DNA of 64,000 bases from Devosia sp. 66-22 (lineage in GTDB: Bacteria; Pseudomonadota; Alphaproteobacteria; Rhizobiales; Devosiaceae). The notes under the pieces were generated by a model that saw nothing but the letters and a program-made list of their open reading frames with translations, ran no database searches and was not told the origin of the DNA. The first letter of the stretch is position 1; the number at the start of each line of letters is the position of its first letter. The position numbers and the translations under genes are program-made. The DNA lies in the NCBI GenBank assembly GCA_001899065.1, contig MKUZ01000014.1:55021-119020 (forward strand), in the 5' to 3' direction. Shown here one piece after another: positions 51,158 through 61,112 of the stretch.

Positions 51158-52441
51158 ATGACGTTCAGTATCGGCCGCCGCCAGTTCCTTGTGGGCACGT
51201 CGGCCCTCATGGCCGCCAGCGCCTTCGCCGGCCCGGCTTTCGCGCAGGACAAGCGCATGCGTCTCGCCTGGTGGGGCGGTCAGGCGCGTGCCGACCGCAC
51301 CGATGCGGTGTCCAAGCTCTATGCCGAGGCACATCCGGGCGTGACGTTCGACACCTGGTGGAACGCGTTCAACGACTACTGGCCCAAGCTCGGCACGGAA
51401 GTTGCCGGCGGCAATGCGGCCGACGTCTATCAGATGGACTACCGCTACCTCGTCGAATACGCCCAGCGTGGGGCCATCGCCCCGCTCGACGACTATATCG
51501 GCAAGGGGCTCGACCTCTCCGATTTCGACCAGGACCAGCAGGATGGCGGCAAGGTCGACGGCAAGCTCTATGCGATCAGCCTGGGCGCCAATTCGGTGGC
51601 CATGATGGTCAACACCAAGGCCTTCGACGATGCCGGCGTCGAGCGCCCGACGCGCGACTGGACCTATGAGGACTACAAGAGCCGCGCCGAGGCGTTCAAC
51701 GCCAAGTCGAACGGCATGAAGCTGCTGGCTGACGGCTCGGCCAGCGAGCCGGCCTTCGAGAACTTCCTGCGCCAGCGCGGCAAGGCGCTCTACACCGACG
51801 GCAAGCTGGGCTGGGAGGCCGACGACCTCGTCGACTGGTTCAAGCTGTGGGCCGACCTGCGCGCCGCCGGCGCCTGCGTCGGGCCCGAGGATCAGGCGCT
51901 CGATGCCACCGCGGCCATCGACACCACCATGATCATCCTCAAGAAGGCGGCGACCAGCTTTGCCAATTCCAACCAGCTGATCGGCTTCCAGGCGGTGATC
52001 ACCGACCCGCTCGACATGATCAACTTCCCGCGCGCCGAAGCGGGTTCGGGCGGCGGCCATTACCGCAAGCCGAGCCAGTTCTGGAGCGTCAATCCGAAGT
52101 CGGCCATGCTGGCGGACGCTGTCGACTACGTCAGCTTCTTCGTCAACGACCTCGGCGCCGGCGCGGCGCTCGGCGTCGAGCGCGGCATCCCGTGCTCGAA
52201 GAAGGTGCGCGACGCCCTCGCCCCGACGCTCGATCCGCAGAGCCAGATCGCGCTCAACTTCGTGTCGAACCTGGGCGATCTGCTCGGCAGCCTGCCGCCG
52301 GTGCCGCCGACGGCGGCGGGCGAAGTCTCCACGCAGCTCACCACCAAGTCGCAGGAAGTGGCGTTTGGCGCCACCACGCCTGAGGAAGCCGGCCCGGCCT
52401 TCTTCCAGGAGGCGACGGACATCCTGGCTCGCGCGAGCTGA
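51158..52441 (+). CDS. ABC sugar transporter, solute-binding protein (locus E)
   Basis: Periplasmic family 1 receptor, 427 residues. The N-terminus MTFSIGRRQFLVGTSALMAA has a Tat-like GRRQFLV motif and ends at GPAFAQ-D, so export may be folded through Tat. RLAWWGGQARADRTDAV opens the mature protein, and DVYQMDYRYLVEYAQRGAI follows. GGGAGGA precedes the ATG by 10 bases. It leads an operon of two permeases, two dehydrogenases and an ATPase. The dehydrogenases suggest that a sugar or polyol such as an inositol or uronate derivative is imported. Confidence 0.9.
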   Translation: MTFSIGRRQFLVGTSALMAASAFAGPAFAQDKRMRLAWWGGQARADRTDAVSKLYAEAHPGVTFDTWWNAFNDYWPKLGTEVAGGNAADVYQMDYRYLVEYAQRGAIAPLDDYIGKGLDLSDFDQDQQDGGKVDGKLYAISLGANSVAMMVNTKAFDDAGVERPTRDWTYEDYKSRAEAFNAKSNGMKLLADGSASEPAFENFLRQRGKALYTDGKLGWEADDLVDWFKLWADLRAAGACVGPEDQALDATAAIDTTMIILKKAATSFANSNQLIGFQAVITDPLDMINFPRAEAGSGGGHYRKPSQFWSVNPKSAMLADAVDYVSFFVNDLGAGAALGVERGIPCSKKVRDALAPTLDPQSQIALNFVSNLGDLLGSLPPVPPTAAGEVSTQLTTKSQEVAFGATTPEEAGPAFFQEATDILARAS

Positions 52442-52446
52442 ACCCG

Positions 52447-53400
52447 ATGACCGCGCGCTCGCTCGCAGACGCCACCGCGGCGCCCGCCGGCGGGCGCGCG
52501 GTCACACCCTCGGTCTGGTCGCGGATCTGGTCCGCGAACGGGGCGGGCTATCTCTTCCTGCTGCCCTGGTTCATCGGCTTTTTCGGCCTCACGGTCGGCC
52601 CGATCGTTACCTCGCTCTATCTGAGCTTCACCAATTTCGACCTGCTGACCGATCCTAAATGGATCGGCGCCGCGAACTATGTCCGCATGTTCACGGCGGA
52701 CCCCAAATTCGCGCAGTCGATGCGCGTCACCTTCATGTTCGTCATCTTCTCGGTGCCGCTGAAGCTGGCCTTCGCGCTCGCCATCGCGCTGCTGCTCAAT
52801 CGCGGCATGCGCGGCCTGCCGATCTATCGGGCGATCTTCTACCTGCCGTCGCTGCTGGGCGCATCGGTGGCGATCGCCGTGCTGTGGCGCACGCTGTTCG
52901 CCGGCGACGGCGTCATCAACGACTTTCTCGCCCTCTTCGGCATCCAGGGGCCGAGCTGGATCTCCAACCCGCGCTATTCGCTGTGGACGCTAATCCTGCT
53001 CGCCGTCTGGCAGTTCGGCTCGCCCATGATCATCTTCCTCGCCGGGCTCCGCCAGATTCCGCAGGACATGTACGAGGCGGCGAGCCTCGAGGGCGCCTCG
53101 AAATGGCGCGTGTTCTGGAAGATCACGCTGCCGCTGCTGACGCCGGTGGTGTTCTTCAACGCCATCATCCAGACCATCGAGGGCTTCAAGAGCTTCACGC
53201 CCGCCTTCATCATCTCGGGCGGCACCGGCAATCCGATCAATTCGACGCTGTTCTACACGCTCTATCTCTACCAGGAGGCGTTCGCCTTCTTCCGCATGGG
53301 CTATGCCTCGGCGCTCGCCTGGGTGCTGCTGATCGTGGTGGCGCTGTTCACCGGCTTCTCGTTCCTCACCAGCCGCTTCTGGGTGCACTATGACGACTGA
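52447..53400 (+). CDS. ABC sugar transporter permease, MalF-like (locus E)
   Basis: First membrane subunit, 317 residues, six helices after a roughly 30-residue cytoplasmic stretch. The EAA loop is YEAASLEGASKWRVFWKITL, and YRAIFYLPSLLGASVAIAVLWRTLF is the MalF-type block. It starts 5 bases after the binding-protein stop and overlaps the next gene by 11 bases. Confidence 0.92.
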   Translation: MTARSLADATAAPAGGRAVTPSVWSRIWSANGAGYLFLLPWFIGFFGLTVGPIVTSLYLSFTNFDLLTDPKWIGAANYVRMFTADPKFAQSMRVTFMFVIFSVPLKLAFALAIALLLNRGMRGLPIYRAIFYLPSLLGASVAIAVLWRTLFAGDGVINDFLALFGIQGPSWISNPRYSLWTLILLAVWQFGSPMIIFLAGLRQIPQDMYEAASLEGASKWRVFWKITLPLLTPVVFFNAIIQTIEGFKSFTPAFIISGGTGNPINSTLFYTLYLYQEAFAFFRMGYASALAWVLLIVVALFTGFSFLTSRFWVHYDD

Positions 53401-54301
53401 CGCGCCGCGCCTCACCGTCGTCACCGCGCCGGCCAATCCGGTATGGAAGATCGTGCGGCCGATCCTCTCGCACGGGCTGCTGCTGCTCGCCTCGTTCCTG
53501 ATGCTCTATCCGTTGCTGTGGATGCTCGCGGCGTCCTTCCGGCCGGAAGCAGAGATATTCTCGAACAATTCGCTGATCCCCAGCGAGATCAGCCTGCATG
53601 GCTACATCAGCGGCTGGACCGGCCTGTCGCGCACCTTCGACGTGTTCTTCCTCAACTCGTTCATGGTCTCGATCCTGTGCGTGATCGGCAACCTCGCTGC
53701 CTGCTCGCTGACCGCGTTCGCGTTCGCGCGACTCGAGTTCTGGGGCCGCAAGTTCTGGTTTGCGCTGATGCTGGGCACGCTGATGCTGCCCTACCAGGTG
53801 GTGCTGATCCCGCAATATATCCTGTTCCTCAACATGCCGCCCTGGCTGGGCGGGACGGCCTCGGGCTGGGTCAACAGCTTCCTGCCGCTGATCGTCCCGA
53901 AATACCTCGCGGTCGACGCGTTCTTCATCTTCCTCATGGTGCAGTTCTTCCGCGGCATCCCGCGCGAGCTGGACGAGGCGGCGCAGATGGACGGCTGCTC
54001 GCCCTGGCGCATCTACTGGCGCATCATGCTGCCGCTGAGCGTGCCGGTGCTGGTGACGGCGGGCATCTTCACCTTCATCTTCACCTGGGACGATTTCTTC
54101 GCGCCGCTGATCTATCTCAACGACCAGAAGATCTACACCGCGACACTGGCCCTGCGCACCTTCGTCGACTCGACCGCCGAGTCGAACTGGAGCGGCCTGT
54201 TCGCCATGAGCGTGCTCACGGTGCTGCCGATCTTCGTCATCTTCGTCTTCTTCCAGCGCCTGCTCATCGAGGGCATCGCCACCACAGGTATGAAACGCTA
54301 G
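53390..54301 (+). CDS. ABC sugar transporter permease, MalG-like (locus E)
   Basis: Second membrane subunit, 303 residues. YPLLWMLAASFRPEAEIF, the coupling loop DEAAQMDGCSPWRIYWRIML and the terminal FVFFQRLLIEGIATTGMKR are typical of MalG-type permeases. It is followed four bases later by the first dehydrogenase gene. Confidence 0.92.
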   Translation: MTTDAPRLTVVTAPANPVWKIVRPILSHGLLLLASFLMLYPLLWMLAASFRPEAEIFSNNSLIPSEISLHGYISGWTGLSRTFDVFFLNSFMVSILCVIGNLAACSLTAFAFARLEFWGRKFWFALMLGTLMLPYQVVLIPQYILFLNMPPWLGGTASGWVNSFLPLIVPKYLAVDAFFIFLMVQFFRGIPRELDEAAQMDGCSPWRIYWRIMLPLSVPVLVTAGIFTFIFTWDDFFAPLIYLNDQKIYTATLALRTFVDSTAESNWSGLFAMSVLTVLPIFVIFVFFQRLLIEGIATTGMKR

Positions 54302-54305
54302 TCCA

Positions 54306-55322
54306 ATGTCTATCCGCATCGCGGCCATCGGCCTCACCCATTCGCACATCTACGGGCAGGTCGACTGTCTGCTGCGTGAAGGCGCCACGCTCGTGGGCTT
54401 CTGGTCGGACGAGGAGGATGTCGCCACCCCGTTCGGCGAGAAGTATCCGCAGGCCCGGCGCGTCGCCGACCGGCGCGAACTGCTGGACGATCCGTCCATC
54501 CACATGATCCTGACTTCGGCCATTCCGGCCGAGCGCGCCGAGATCGCCATCGCCTCGATGCGGGCGGGCAAGGACGTGATGACCGACAAGCCGGGCATGA
54601 CCTCGCTGGACCAGCTTGCCGAGATCAGGCGGGTGCAGCAGGAGACGGGACGCATCTTCTCGGTCTGCTACTCCGAGCATTTCGAGACGCGCTCGACCGT
54701 GAGGGCCGGGGAACTGGTCAAGGCCGGCGCCATCGGCCGGGTGGTCAATACCATCGGCATGGGGCCGCACGCCCTCAACAACAACAAGCGCGCGCCCTAT
54801 TTTTTCGACCGCCGGCAGTATGGCGGGATTCTCTGCGATATCGGCAGCCACCAGGTCGAGCAGTTCCTGTTCTTCACCGGCAGCGAAGACGCGCAGATCG
54901 TCTCCGCCAGCGTCGCCAATCGCGGCAACCCGCAACATCGCGGCCTCCAGGACGTGGGCGACCTCCACATCCAGAGCGCCAGCGCGACAGGCTATGTCCG
55001 GGTGGACTGGTTCACGCCGGCGGGCCTGGGCATCTGGGGCGACGGTCGGCTCACGCTGGTGGGCACCGAGGGCTATATCGAGCTGCGCAAATACATCGAC
55101 ATCGCGGGGCGGCCGGGAAAGGACCATTTGTTCCTCGTCGACGCCAGGGGCACGCACTACATCGACTGTGCCGACCAGCAGCTGCTCTACGGCAAGGCGC
55201 TGATCTCGGACGTGCTCAACCGCACCGAAACGGCGATGCCGCAGGCGCGCTGCTACAAGGCAATGGAACTGGCGCTCACGGCACAGCAGATGGCCGAGCG
55301 CGGCACGGAATGGGCACAATGA
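54306..55322 (+). CDS. Gfo/Idh/MocA-family oxidoreductase (locus E, first copy)
   Basis: A 338-residue NAD(P)-dependent sugar or polyol dehydrogenase. The Rossmann start is IRIAAIGLTHSHIYGQ, and the usual EKP motif appears as TDKPGMTS. The C-terminal substrate domain has GGILCDIGSHQVEQFLFF, with the conserved aspartate and histidine of the family's active site. The reaction is probably oxidation of a ring hydroxyl of the imported compound. It overlaps the second dehydrogenase by four bases (ATGA). Confidence 0.86.
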   Translation: MSIRIAAIGLTHSHIYGQVDCLLREGATLVGFWSDEEDVATPFGEKYPQARRVADRRELLDDPSIHMILTSAIPAERAEIAIASMRAGKDVMTDKPGMTSLDQLAEIRRVQQETGRIFSVCYSEHFETRSTVRAGELVKAGAIGRVVNTIGMGPHALNNNKRAPYFFDRRQYGGILCDIGSHQVEQFLFFTGSEDAQIVSASVANRGNPQHRGLQDVGDLHIQSASATGYVRVDWFTPAGLGIWGDGRLTLVGTEGYIELRKYIDIAGRPGKDHLFLVDARGTHYIDCADQQLLYGKALISDVLNRTETAMPQARCYKAMELALTAQQMAERGTEWAQ

Positions 55323-56394
55323 GCAGGAATTACACAGTCGCCGTGGTCGGCGCCGGCATCGGCCGCTCGCACATCACCGAGGGCTATCTCAACAATCCCG
55401 ACAAGTACCGCGTCGTCGCGCTGTGCGATCTCGACGAGGCTAAGCTCACAAAGCTCGCCGACGAGTTCGGCATCGAGCGGCGCACAACGAAATTCGACGA
55501 TCTCCTCGCCATGGACGATCTCGACATCATCGATATCTGCACGCCGCCCATGGTGCACTATCCCATGATCGTTGCGGCGCTGCGCGCCGGCAAGCACGTG
55601 ATCTGCGAGAAGCCGCTGGTCGGCTCGCTCAAGGAAATCGATGAGGTCATCGCGGTCGAGACGCAGTCCACCGGCAAGCTCATGCCCGTGTTCCAGTACC
55701 GTTTCGGCAATGGCGTGCAGCAGGCCAAGGCCATCATCGATGCGGGCCTCGCCGGCAAGCCGTTCGTGGGCACCGTCGAGACGCTGTGGCGGCGCGAGGC
55801 GCCCTACTATGCGGTGCCGTGGCGCGGCAAGTGGAAGACCGAGCTGGGCGGCGTGCTGATGGGGCACGCCATCCATCCGCACGACATGTTCGTGTATCTG
55901 ATGGGCCCGCTCAAATCGCTGTTCGGTCGCGTCGCGACGCGCGTCAACGACATTGAGGTCGAGGACTGCATCTCGGCATCGGTCGAACTCGAGTCCGGCG
56001 CCATCGGCTCGTTCACCGCCTCGCTCGGCTCGGCCGACGAGATCAGCCGCATCCGCCTCGCCTTCGACAATGTCACGTTCGAGTCCGACCACGAGGCCTA
56101 CAACCCGGGCGCCAAGCCGTGGAAGATCCTGCCGCGCGACGACGGCACCAGATCGGCCATCGCCGATCTGCTCAAGGACTGGAAGGACGTGCCGCCGCGC
56201 TTCCACACGCAGATGGCGCGGTTCCACGACAGCCTGACCTCGGGCGCGCCGCTGCCGGTCACCAGCGCGGATTCGCGGCGGGCGCTCGAAATCGTCACCG
56301 CCTTCTACTATTCTTCGCGGACGCGGGAAGAGGTCGTGTTCCCCATCGGCAAGGATCACCCGAACTACCAGAGCTGGCTCCCGGAGGGTTTCGC

Positions 56395-56398
<4 letters not shown>
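55319..56398 (+). CDS. Gfo/Idh/MocA-family oxidoreductase (locus E, second copy)
   Basis: A 359-residue NAD(P)-dependent dehydrogenase. VAVVGAGIGRSHI is the dinucleotide-binding loop, HVICEKPLVGS carries the EKP motif, and GGVLMGHAIHPHDMFVYLMGP is the catalytic segment. I use the ATG at 55319 because it overlaps the previous stop as ATGA; an ATG 9 bases upstream is possible. It differs clearly from the first copy, so the two may catalyse successive steps or form a hetero-oligomer. The ATPase gene overlaps its stop. Confidence 0.88.
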
Positions 56399-57486
<1,088 letters not shown>

Positions 57487-57493
57487 GTCTGCG

Positions 57494-58795
57494 CTACCGC
57501 TCGAGCCGGATACCCGCCTCGGCCAGCATCTCGTCGACCGTCACCTTCATCCCCGTGGCGATCGCCCTGTTCGCGGCGATGCCGGTGAGGATGGACCAGG
57601 CGCCTTCCTTGTGCGTCGAGGCGCGGTTGTATCTGTCGGGCGCCATGCCGGCCGGGTCGAAGATGTAGCCCAGCATCACCGGATCGGCGCCGCCATGCGC
57701 GCCGTTACCATACTCGACGGGAATCCGCTGCGGCAGGCCGCCCGCGAGGTGCAGCGTCGTGCTGAAGCTTTCGTCGCTCTCGCCCTTCTCGCGATGCTGG
57801 CCGCTGAACACGCCATGCACTTCGATGTGCTTGTGCGTCAGGTCGCCCTTGGTGCCCTGGAAGGTGATTTCGAGACCCTCCCATGGCGAGTAGGCGCACA
57901 GCGTGTAGTTGAGGAACACGCCATTGGCGTACTCGGCTTCCACCTGCATCGTGTCCTCGATCGTGATGTCGGCATCGAACACGCAGCGGTCGCGGTAATA
58001 GCCGTCATCATCCTCCGCCTCGAGATACATCTCGCGCAGCCCTTCGTCGGCCGCGAGGTCCAGCCGGTAGTCGCATTTGTCGAACACCGGGCAGCCATGG
58101 CAGCGCGGGCCATGATCCGCGAGGCCGAGCGTCACGGCCATCTGAGGCGCGTAGAAGGCGCGCTTGCCGTTCGCGGCAACGGTCACCGGGGTCGACTCCA
58201 CCCACCAGTTCATCAGGTCGAAATGATGCGTGCTCTTGTGCACCAAGAGGCCACCCGAGCGGTCCTTGTAGCGGTGCCAGCGCCGGAAATAGTCGGCGCC
58301 GTGCACGCGGTCGAGATACCAGCGGAAGTCGACCGCCTGCACCTCGCCGATCACGCCCGACATCAGGATGTCCTTGAGCTGGGTGCGCGCCGGGGAATAG
58401 CGGTAGTTGAAGGTCACGGTGACGCTGCGGCCGGTTTCCCGCTGCGCGTCGAGCACGCTCTTGAGCTTTGTGAGGTCGATCGTCATCGGCTTTTCGGTGA
58501 TGACGTTGCAGCCCGATCTCAGCGCGCGCACGATGTACTCGTGATGGAGATGGTCGGGCACGGTCACGATCACCGTGTCGGGCTTCTGCTCGGCGATCAT
58601 CCTGTCGAACTCGCCCGCGAGGTAGGTGGCAATGCCGTTGCCCGGCTGCGGCGGCGCATCGCGCACCGAGAGCGCCAGGCGCGTCTCGTTGACGTCGCAC
58701 AGCGCGACCAGCTCGTTGTTCGCTTTGTGAGTTTCGGTGACCGCTTCGCGGAACATCTGGTGGCGCCCGCCGGCGCCGACAATCGCGTACTTCAC
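57494..58795 (-). CDS. Gfo/Idh/MocA-family oxidoreductase with a cysteine cluster
   Basis: A 433-residue member, longer than usual (about 340-390). It has IVGAGGRHQMFREAV at the nucleotide site, NVITEKPMT as the EKP motif, and GGLLVHKSTHHFDLMNWW in the substrate domain. A cysteine group CHGCPVFDKC, absent from typical members, lies in an insertion and could bind metal. It starts at GTG with GAGGA 12 bases upstream and is convergent with the ATPase gene, 7 bases from its stop. It probably acts on the same or a related sugar as locus E. The 18 bp inverted repeat at 58865 may control it. Confidence 0.86.
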   Translation of the reverse strand: MKYAIVGAGGRHQMFREAVTETHKANNELVALCDVNETRLALSVRDAPPQPGNGIATYLAGEFDRMIAEQKPDTVIVTVPDHLHHEYIVRALRSGCNVITEKPMTIDLTKLKSVLDAQRETGRSVTVTFNYRYSPARTQLKDILMSGVIGEVQAVDFRWYLDRVHGADYFRRWHRYKDRSGGLLVHKSTHHFDLMNWWVESTPVTVAANGKRAFYAPQMAVTLGLADHGPRCHGCPVFDKCDYRLDLAADEGLREMYLEAEDDDGYYRDRCVFDADITIEDTMQVEAEYANGVFLNYTLCAYSPWEGLEITFQGTKGDLTHKHIEVHGVFSGQHREKGESDESFSTTLHLAGGLPQRIPVEYGNGAHGGADPVMLGYIFDPAGMAPDRYNRASTHKEGAWSILTGIAANRAIATGMKVTVDEMLAEAGIRLER

Positions 58796-58864
58796 TTGCA
58801 GCTATTTCCTCAGCGGCGCGCGGCTCCCTCAGCCGCCATCCACCGACATGCTAGCGGCACGCGA

Positions 58865-58882
58865 TGTAACGATCCAGTTACA
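58865..58882. promoter_or_regulatory. Inverted repeat upstream of the minus-strand dehydrogenase gene
   Basis: TGTAAC-GATCCA-GTTACA has perfect 6 bp arms around a 6-base spacer, 70 bases before the GTG start of the gene ending at 57494. It is a candidate repressor site for an unidentified regulator. Confidence 0.45.
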
Positions 58883-58908
58883 ATATCGGCGGCCGCCTGC
58901 ACCGCGCG

Positions 58909-59022
58909 CTATTCCGCCGCCACCGCCACATGGTGCCGGCCGAGCGGCACGACCATCGGGGTGCCCGATACGGGGTCGTTGACGATCCGCGCGGTGAGGC
59001 CGAACACCGCGTCCACCAGTTC
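58909..59022 (-). pseudogene. Relic: C-terminal fragment of a siderophore ABC transporter ATPase
   Basis: Reading the minus strand gives 37 residues from ELVDAVFGLTARIVNDPVSG through TPMVVPLGRHH to AVAAE and TAG, preceded by an in-frame stop and with no start codon. V-F-G-L-x-x-R-I-x-x-D-P-V-S-G-T-P-M-V-V-P-x-G-R is the well-conserved C-terminus of FepC/FhuC/FecE-type ATPases. The rest of the gene is missing. The following FhuF-like gene fits the same iron-siderophore function, so this is probably what remains of an older iron locus truncated when neighbouring sugar genes were acquired or rearranged. Confidence 0.72.
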
Positions 59023-59057
59023 TCACGATTTGTCGCGCTAGCATTCCGATAAAAAGA

Positions 59058-59072
59058 TGATAAATAGGATCA
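59058..59072 (+). promoter_or_regulatory. IRO-like box (RirA site) upstream of the FhuF-like gene
   Basis: TGATAAATAGGATCA fits the TGA-N9-TCA pattern of the iron-responsive operator bound by RirA in rhizobia and relatives. It lies 19 bases before the start codon, where a bound repressor would block transcription under iron sufficiency. Confidence 0.6.
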
Positions 59073-59091
59073 TGTTTGATCCTTGAGATAA

Positions 59092-59877
59092 ATGGACGCC
59101 AACCTCAAACCATCAACGGGTCTGCAGCAGATCATCGACAACCTGCGGGCGCGCAGCGACGAGCTGCCGGCGGCGCATGCCGGCCTGCGCGAGCACATGC
59201 TGACGCCGGCCGCCATCGCGAGCGACATCGGCCGCCTCGAGGCCTGGCTCGAACAGCAGGGGATCGCCGCCGAGGGCATGGACCGCAAAACCCAGGCCGC
59301 CTACATGATCGGCGGGCTCGCCTGGAGCGTGTGCATCTGGATGGCGGCCCTCGCGCTCACCGGCCACCGGCCGATCCGCCGCGTCGCCTTCGAGCAGGAG
59401 CGCTACTGGTGGGGCACGCCCGAGGACGGGCATGAATATGTGCGCTATCCCATCAGCATCGAGGTCAGCGACGGTCCGCCGAACCATCGCGAAACCATCG
59501 AGCAGATTTTCGAGCCTATCATCGCCGCCACCATGGTGACCTCGGGGCTCAGCGCCGGCGCGCAGTGGCGGCTGGTGGCCGACAATGTGGCGTCCGCCTT
59601 CCTCTATGGCGGCAAGGCGCTGGGCATGGCCGCGCGCGGCATGGAGATTGCGGGGCCCATCATCGCCGAGGGCCGGCTGCACAACGGCAAGACCGGTTTC
59701 CTCGAGATCACGGCAGGCAAGGCCTGCGACTGGTTCCTCGTGCGCGGCGGCTGCTGCCGCTACTACACGACCAGGGACGCCGAGGGCGACTACTGCACCT
59801 CCTGCGTGCTGCGCAAACGCGACGACCAGATCGCGCGGTACACCGAGTATCTCGCCTCGTTGCAAACGTTGGAATGA
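59092..59877 (+). CDS. FhuF-like ferric-siderophore reductase (2Fe-2S)
   Basis: A 261-residue cytoplasmic protein of the FhuF family, which releases iron from imported ferric siderophores by reduction. The C-terminal cluster has Cys221-Cys222, then 12 residues, Cys235-x2-Cys238 (GGCCRYY to DYCTSC), the family's characteristic ligand set. The N-terminal 200 residues are mostly helical, as in FhuF. An IRO-like operator lies just upstream, and a relic of a siderophore ABC ATPase lies behind it on the other strand, supporting an iron role. No siderophore receptor or permease is present in the window. Confidence 0.85.
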   Translation: MDANLKPSTGLQQIIDNLRARSDELPAAHAGLREHMLTPAAIASDIGRLEAWLEQQGIAAEGMDRKTQAAYMIGGLAWSVCIWMAALALTGHRPIRRVAFEQERYWWGTPEDGHEYVRYPISIEVSDGPPNHRETIEQIFEPIIAATMVTSGLSAGAQWRLVADNVASAFLYGGKALGMAARGMEIAGPIIAEGRLHNGKTGFLEITAGKACDWFLVRGGCCRYYTTRDAEGDYCTSCVLRKRDDQIARYTEYLASLQTLE

Positions 59878-59923
59878 CAACGATTGGAGTGTAGGGTCGG
59901 CGAAACCCATTCGCTGGTATCCC

Positions 59924-60967
59924 GTGCCCGACCCCGACCGCCGCCCCGCCACCATCAAGACTATCGCCAAGGCCCTGTCGCTGTCGGCGTCCACCGTTTC
60001 GCGCGGCCTTCAGGGCGATCCCTCGGTCACCGAGAAGACGCGGCGCAAGATCATGGAGACGGCCGAAGAACTCGGCTATCGCCGCGATTTCCGTGGTGTT
60101 TCGATGCGCACCGGCAAGACCTTCGTGCTGTGCTCGGTGCTGGGGACGCCGCCGAGCCAGGAGTTCGGCGATCCGGCGGCCATGCATCTCATCCAGGGGA
60201 TGATCGCGGGCGTCGAGGGCACCGATTTCAAGATGGTGACGCGCCCGGTCGAGACCTCCGAACAGCGGCTCGAGGCGGTCAGGGAAGCCGTCACCAATGG
60301 CCGCTTCGACGGCCTCGTGCTCGACCATTCCGAGCCGCAGGATCCGTGCGTGCTCTACCTGCTCGAAAAGAAGGTGAAGTTCATCACCTTCGGGCGCACG
60401 GAGCTGTTCTCGGACCATCCCTATTTCGACATCGACAACGAGCACGCGGCCTATGAGGCGACACAGCACCTCGTCAGCAAGGGGCACCGGCGCATTGCGC
60501 TGGTCGATCCGCCGCCGCGCTACCTGTTCTCGCGCCAGCGCCTGCGCGGCTACCAGCGCGCGCTCGAGGAGGGCGGCATTCCCTTCGATCCGGCGCTCGT
60601 CAACGAGAACAATATCGGGGCGCGCCGGGTGCGCGAGCGCGTCAGCCAGTTCCTCGCCATGAGGGACCGGCCCACCGGCTTCGTCACCTCGAACGAGGTC
60701 GCAACGCTCGGTGCCATCAGCGCCGCGCGGGCCCTGCCGGCCGGCGAGGCGCAGGCGCTGCAGTTCGTGTCGCGCGATGGCACCAACATCTTCGACTATG
60801 TCGAGCCGCCCGTTTCGAGCTGCTACTACCCGCTGCTCGATGTCGGGGAGAGGCTGGCGCAGAACCTCGTGAAAGCCGTCGAAGGGGCGGGGATCGAAAC
60901 CCTGCAGACGGTCGAGCGCACCACCTTCATCGAACGCCCGCACCGCACCATCGGCGAAACGATTTGA
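59924..60967 (+). CDS. LacI-family transcriptional regulator of locus F
   Basis: A 347-residue repressor. The helix-turn-helix is in ATIKTIAKALSLSASTVSRGL, and the hinge around GYRRDFRGVSMRTGK departs from the common L-A-R-x-L pattern. The effector domain has GLVLDHSEPQDP, TFGRTEL and VDPPPRYLFSRQRLRGYQRAL. The GTG at 59924 is chosen because it places the DNA-binding domain about 8 residues in; no clear ribosome site is seen, so the start is uncertain. It precedes the locus F transporter and probably binds the operator at 61008. Confidence 0.87.
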   Translation: MPDPDRRPATIKTIAKALSLSASTVSRGLQGDPSVTEKTRRKIMETAEELGYRRDFRGVSMRTGKTFVLCSVLGTPPSQEFGDPAAMHLIQGMIAGVEGTDFKMVTRPVETSEQRLEAVREAVTNGRFDGLVLDHSEPQDPCVLYLLEKKVKFITFGRTELFSDHPYFDIDNEHAAYEATQHLVSKGHRRIALVDPPPRYLFSRQRLRGYQRALEEGGIPFDPALVNENNIGARRVRERVSQFLAMRDRPTGFVTSNEVATLGAISAARALPAGEAQALQFVSRDGTNIFDYVEPPVSSCYYPLLDVGERLAQNLVKAVEGAGIETLQTVERTTFIERPHRTIGETI

Positions 60968-61007
60968 CTTGCGCCAACCCACAGTCCGCCGCCGCATTCG
61001 CAGAAAA

Positions 61008-61023
61008 ATGCAAACGATTGCAT
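61008..61023. promoter_or_regulatory. LacI-type operator of locus F
   Basis: ATGCAAACGATTGCAT is palindromic except for one central pair (ATGCAA.CG.TTGCAT) and has the CG centre usual for LacI proteins. It ends exactly where the -35 hexamer begins, 41 bases after the regulator gene. Confidence 0.72.
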
Positions 61024-61051
61024 TGACAGCATGGAGACCGCCAAACTAGGG
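61023..61051 (+). promoter_or_regulatory. Promoter of the locus F transporter operon
   Basis: TTGACA (61023-61028) and CTAGGG (61046-61051) are 17 bases apart. The -10 resembles that of locus C (CTAGGT). Confidence 0.62.
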
Positions 61052-61112
61052 TCCGGCAGTGCCTTGGGAGAGGCACGCCAGAACACATCTGGACCCTTTG
61101 GGAGGACCCATC

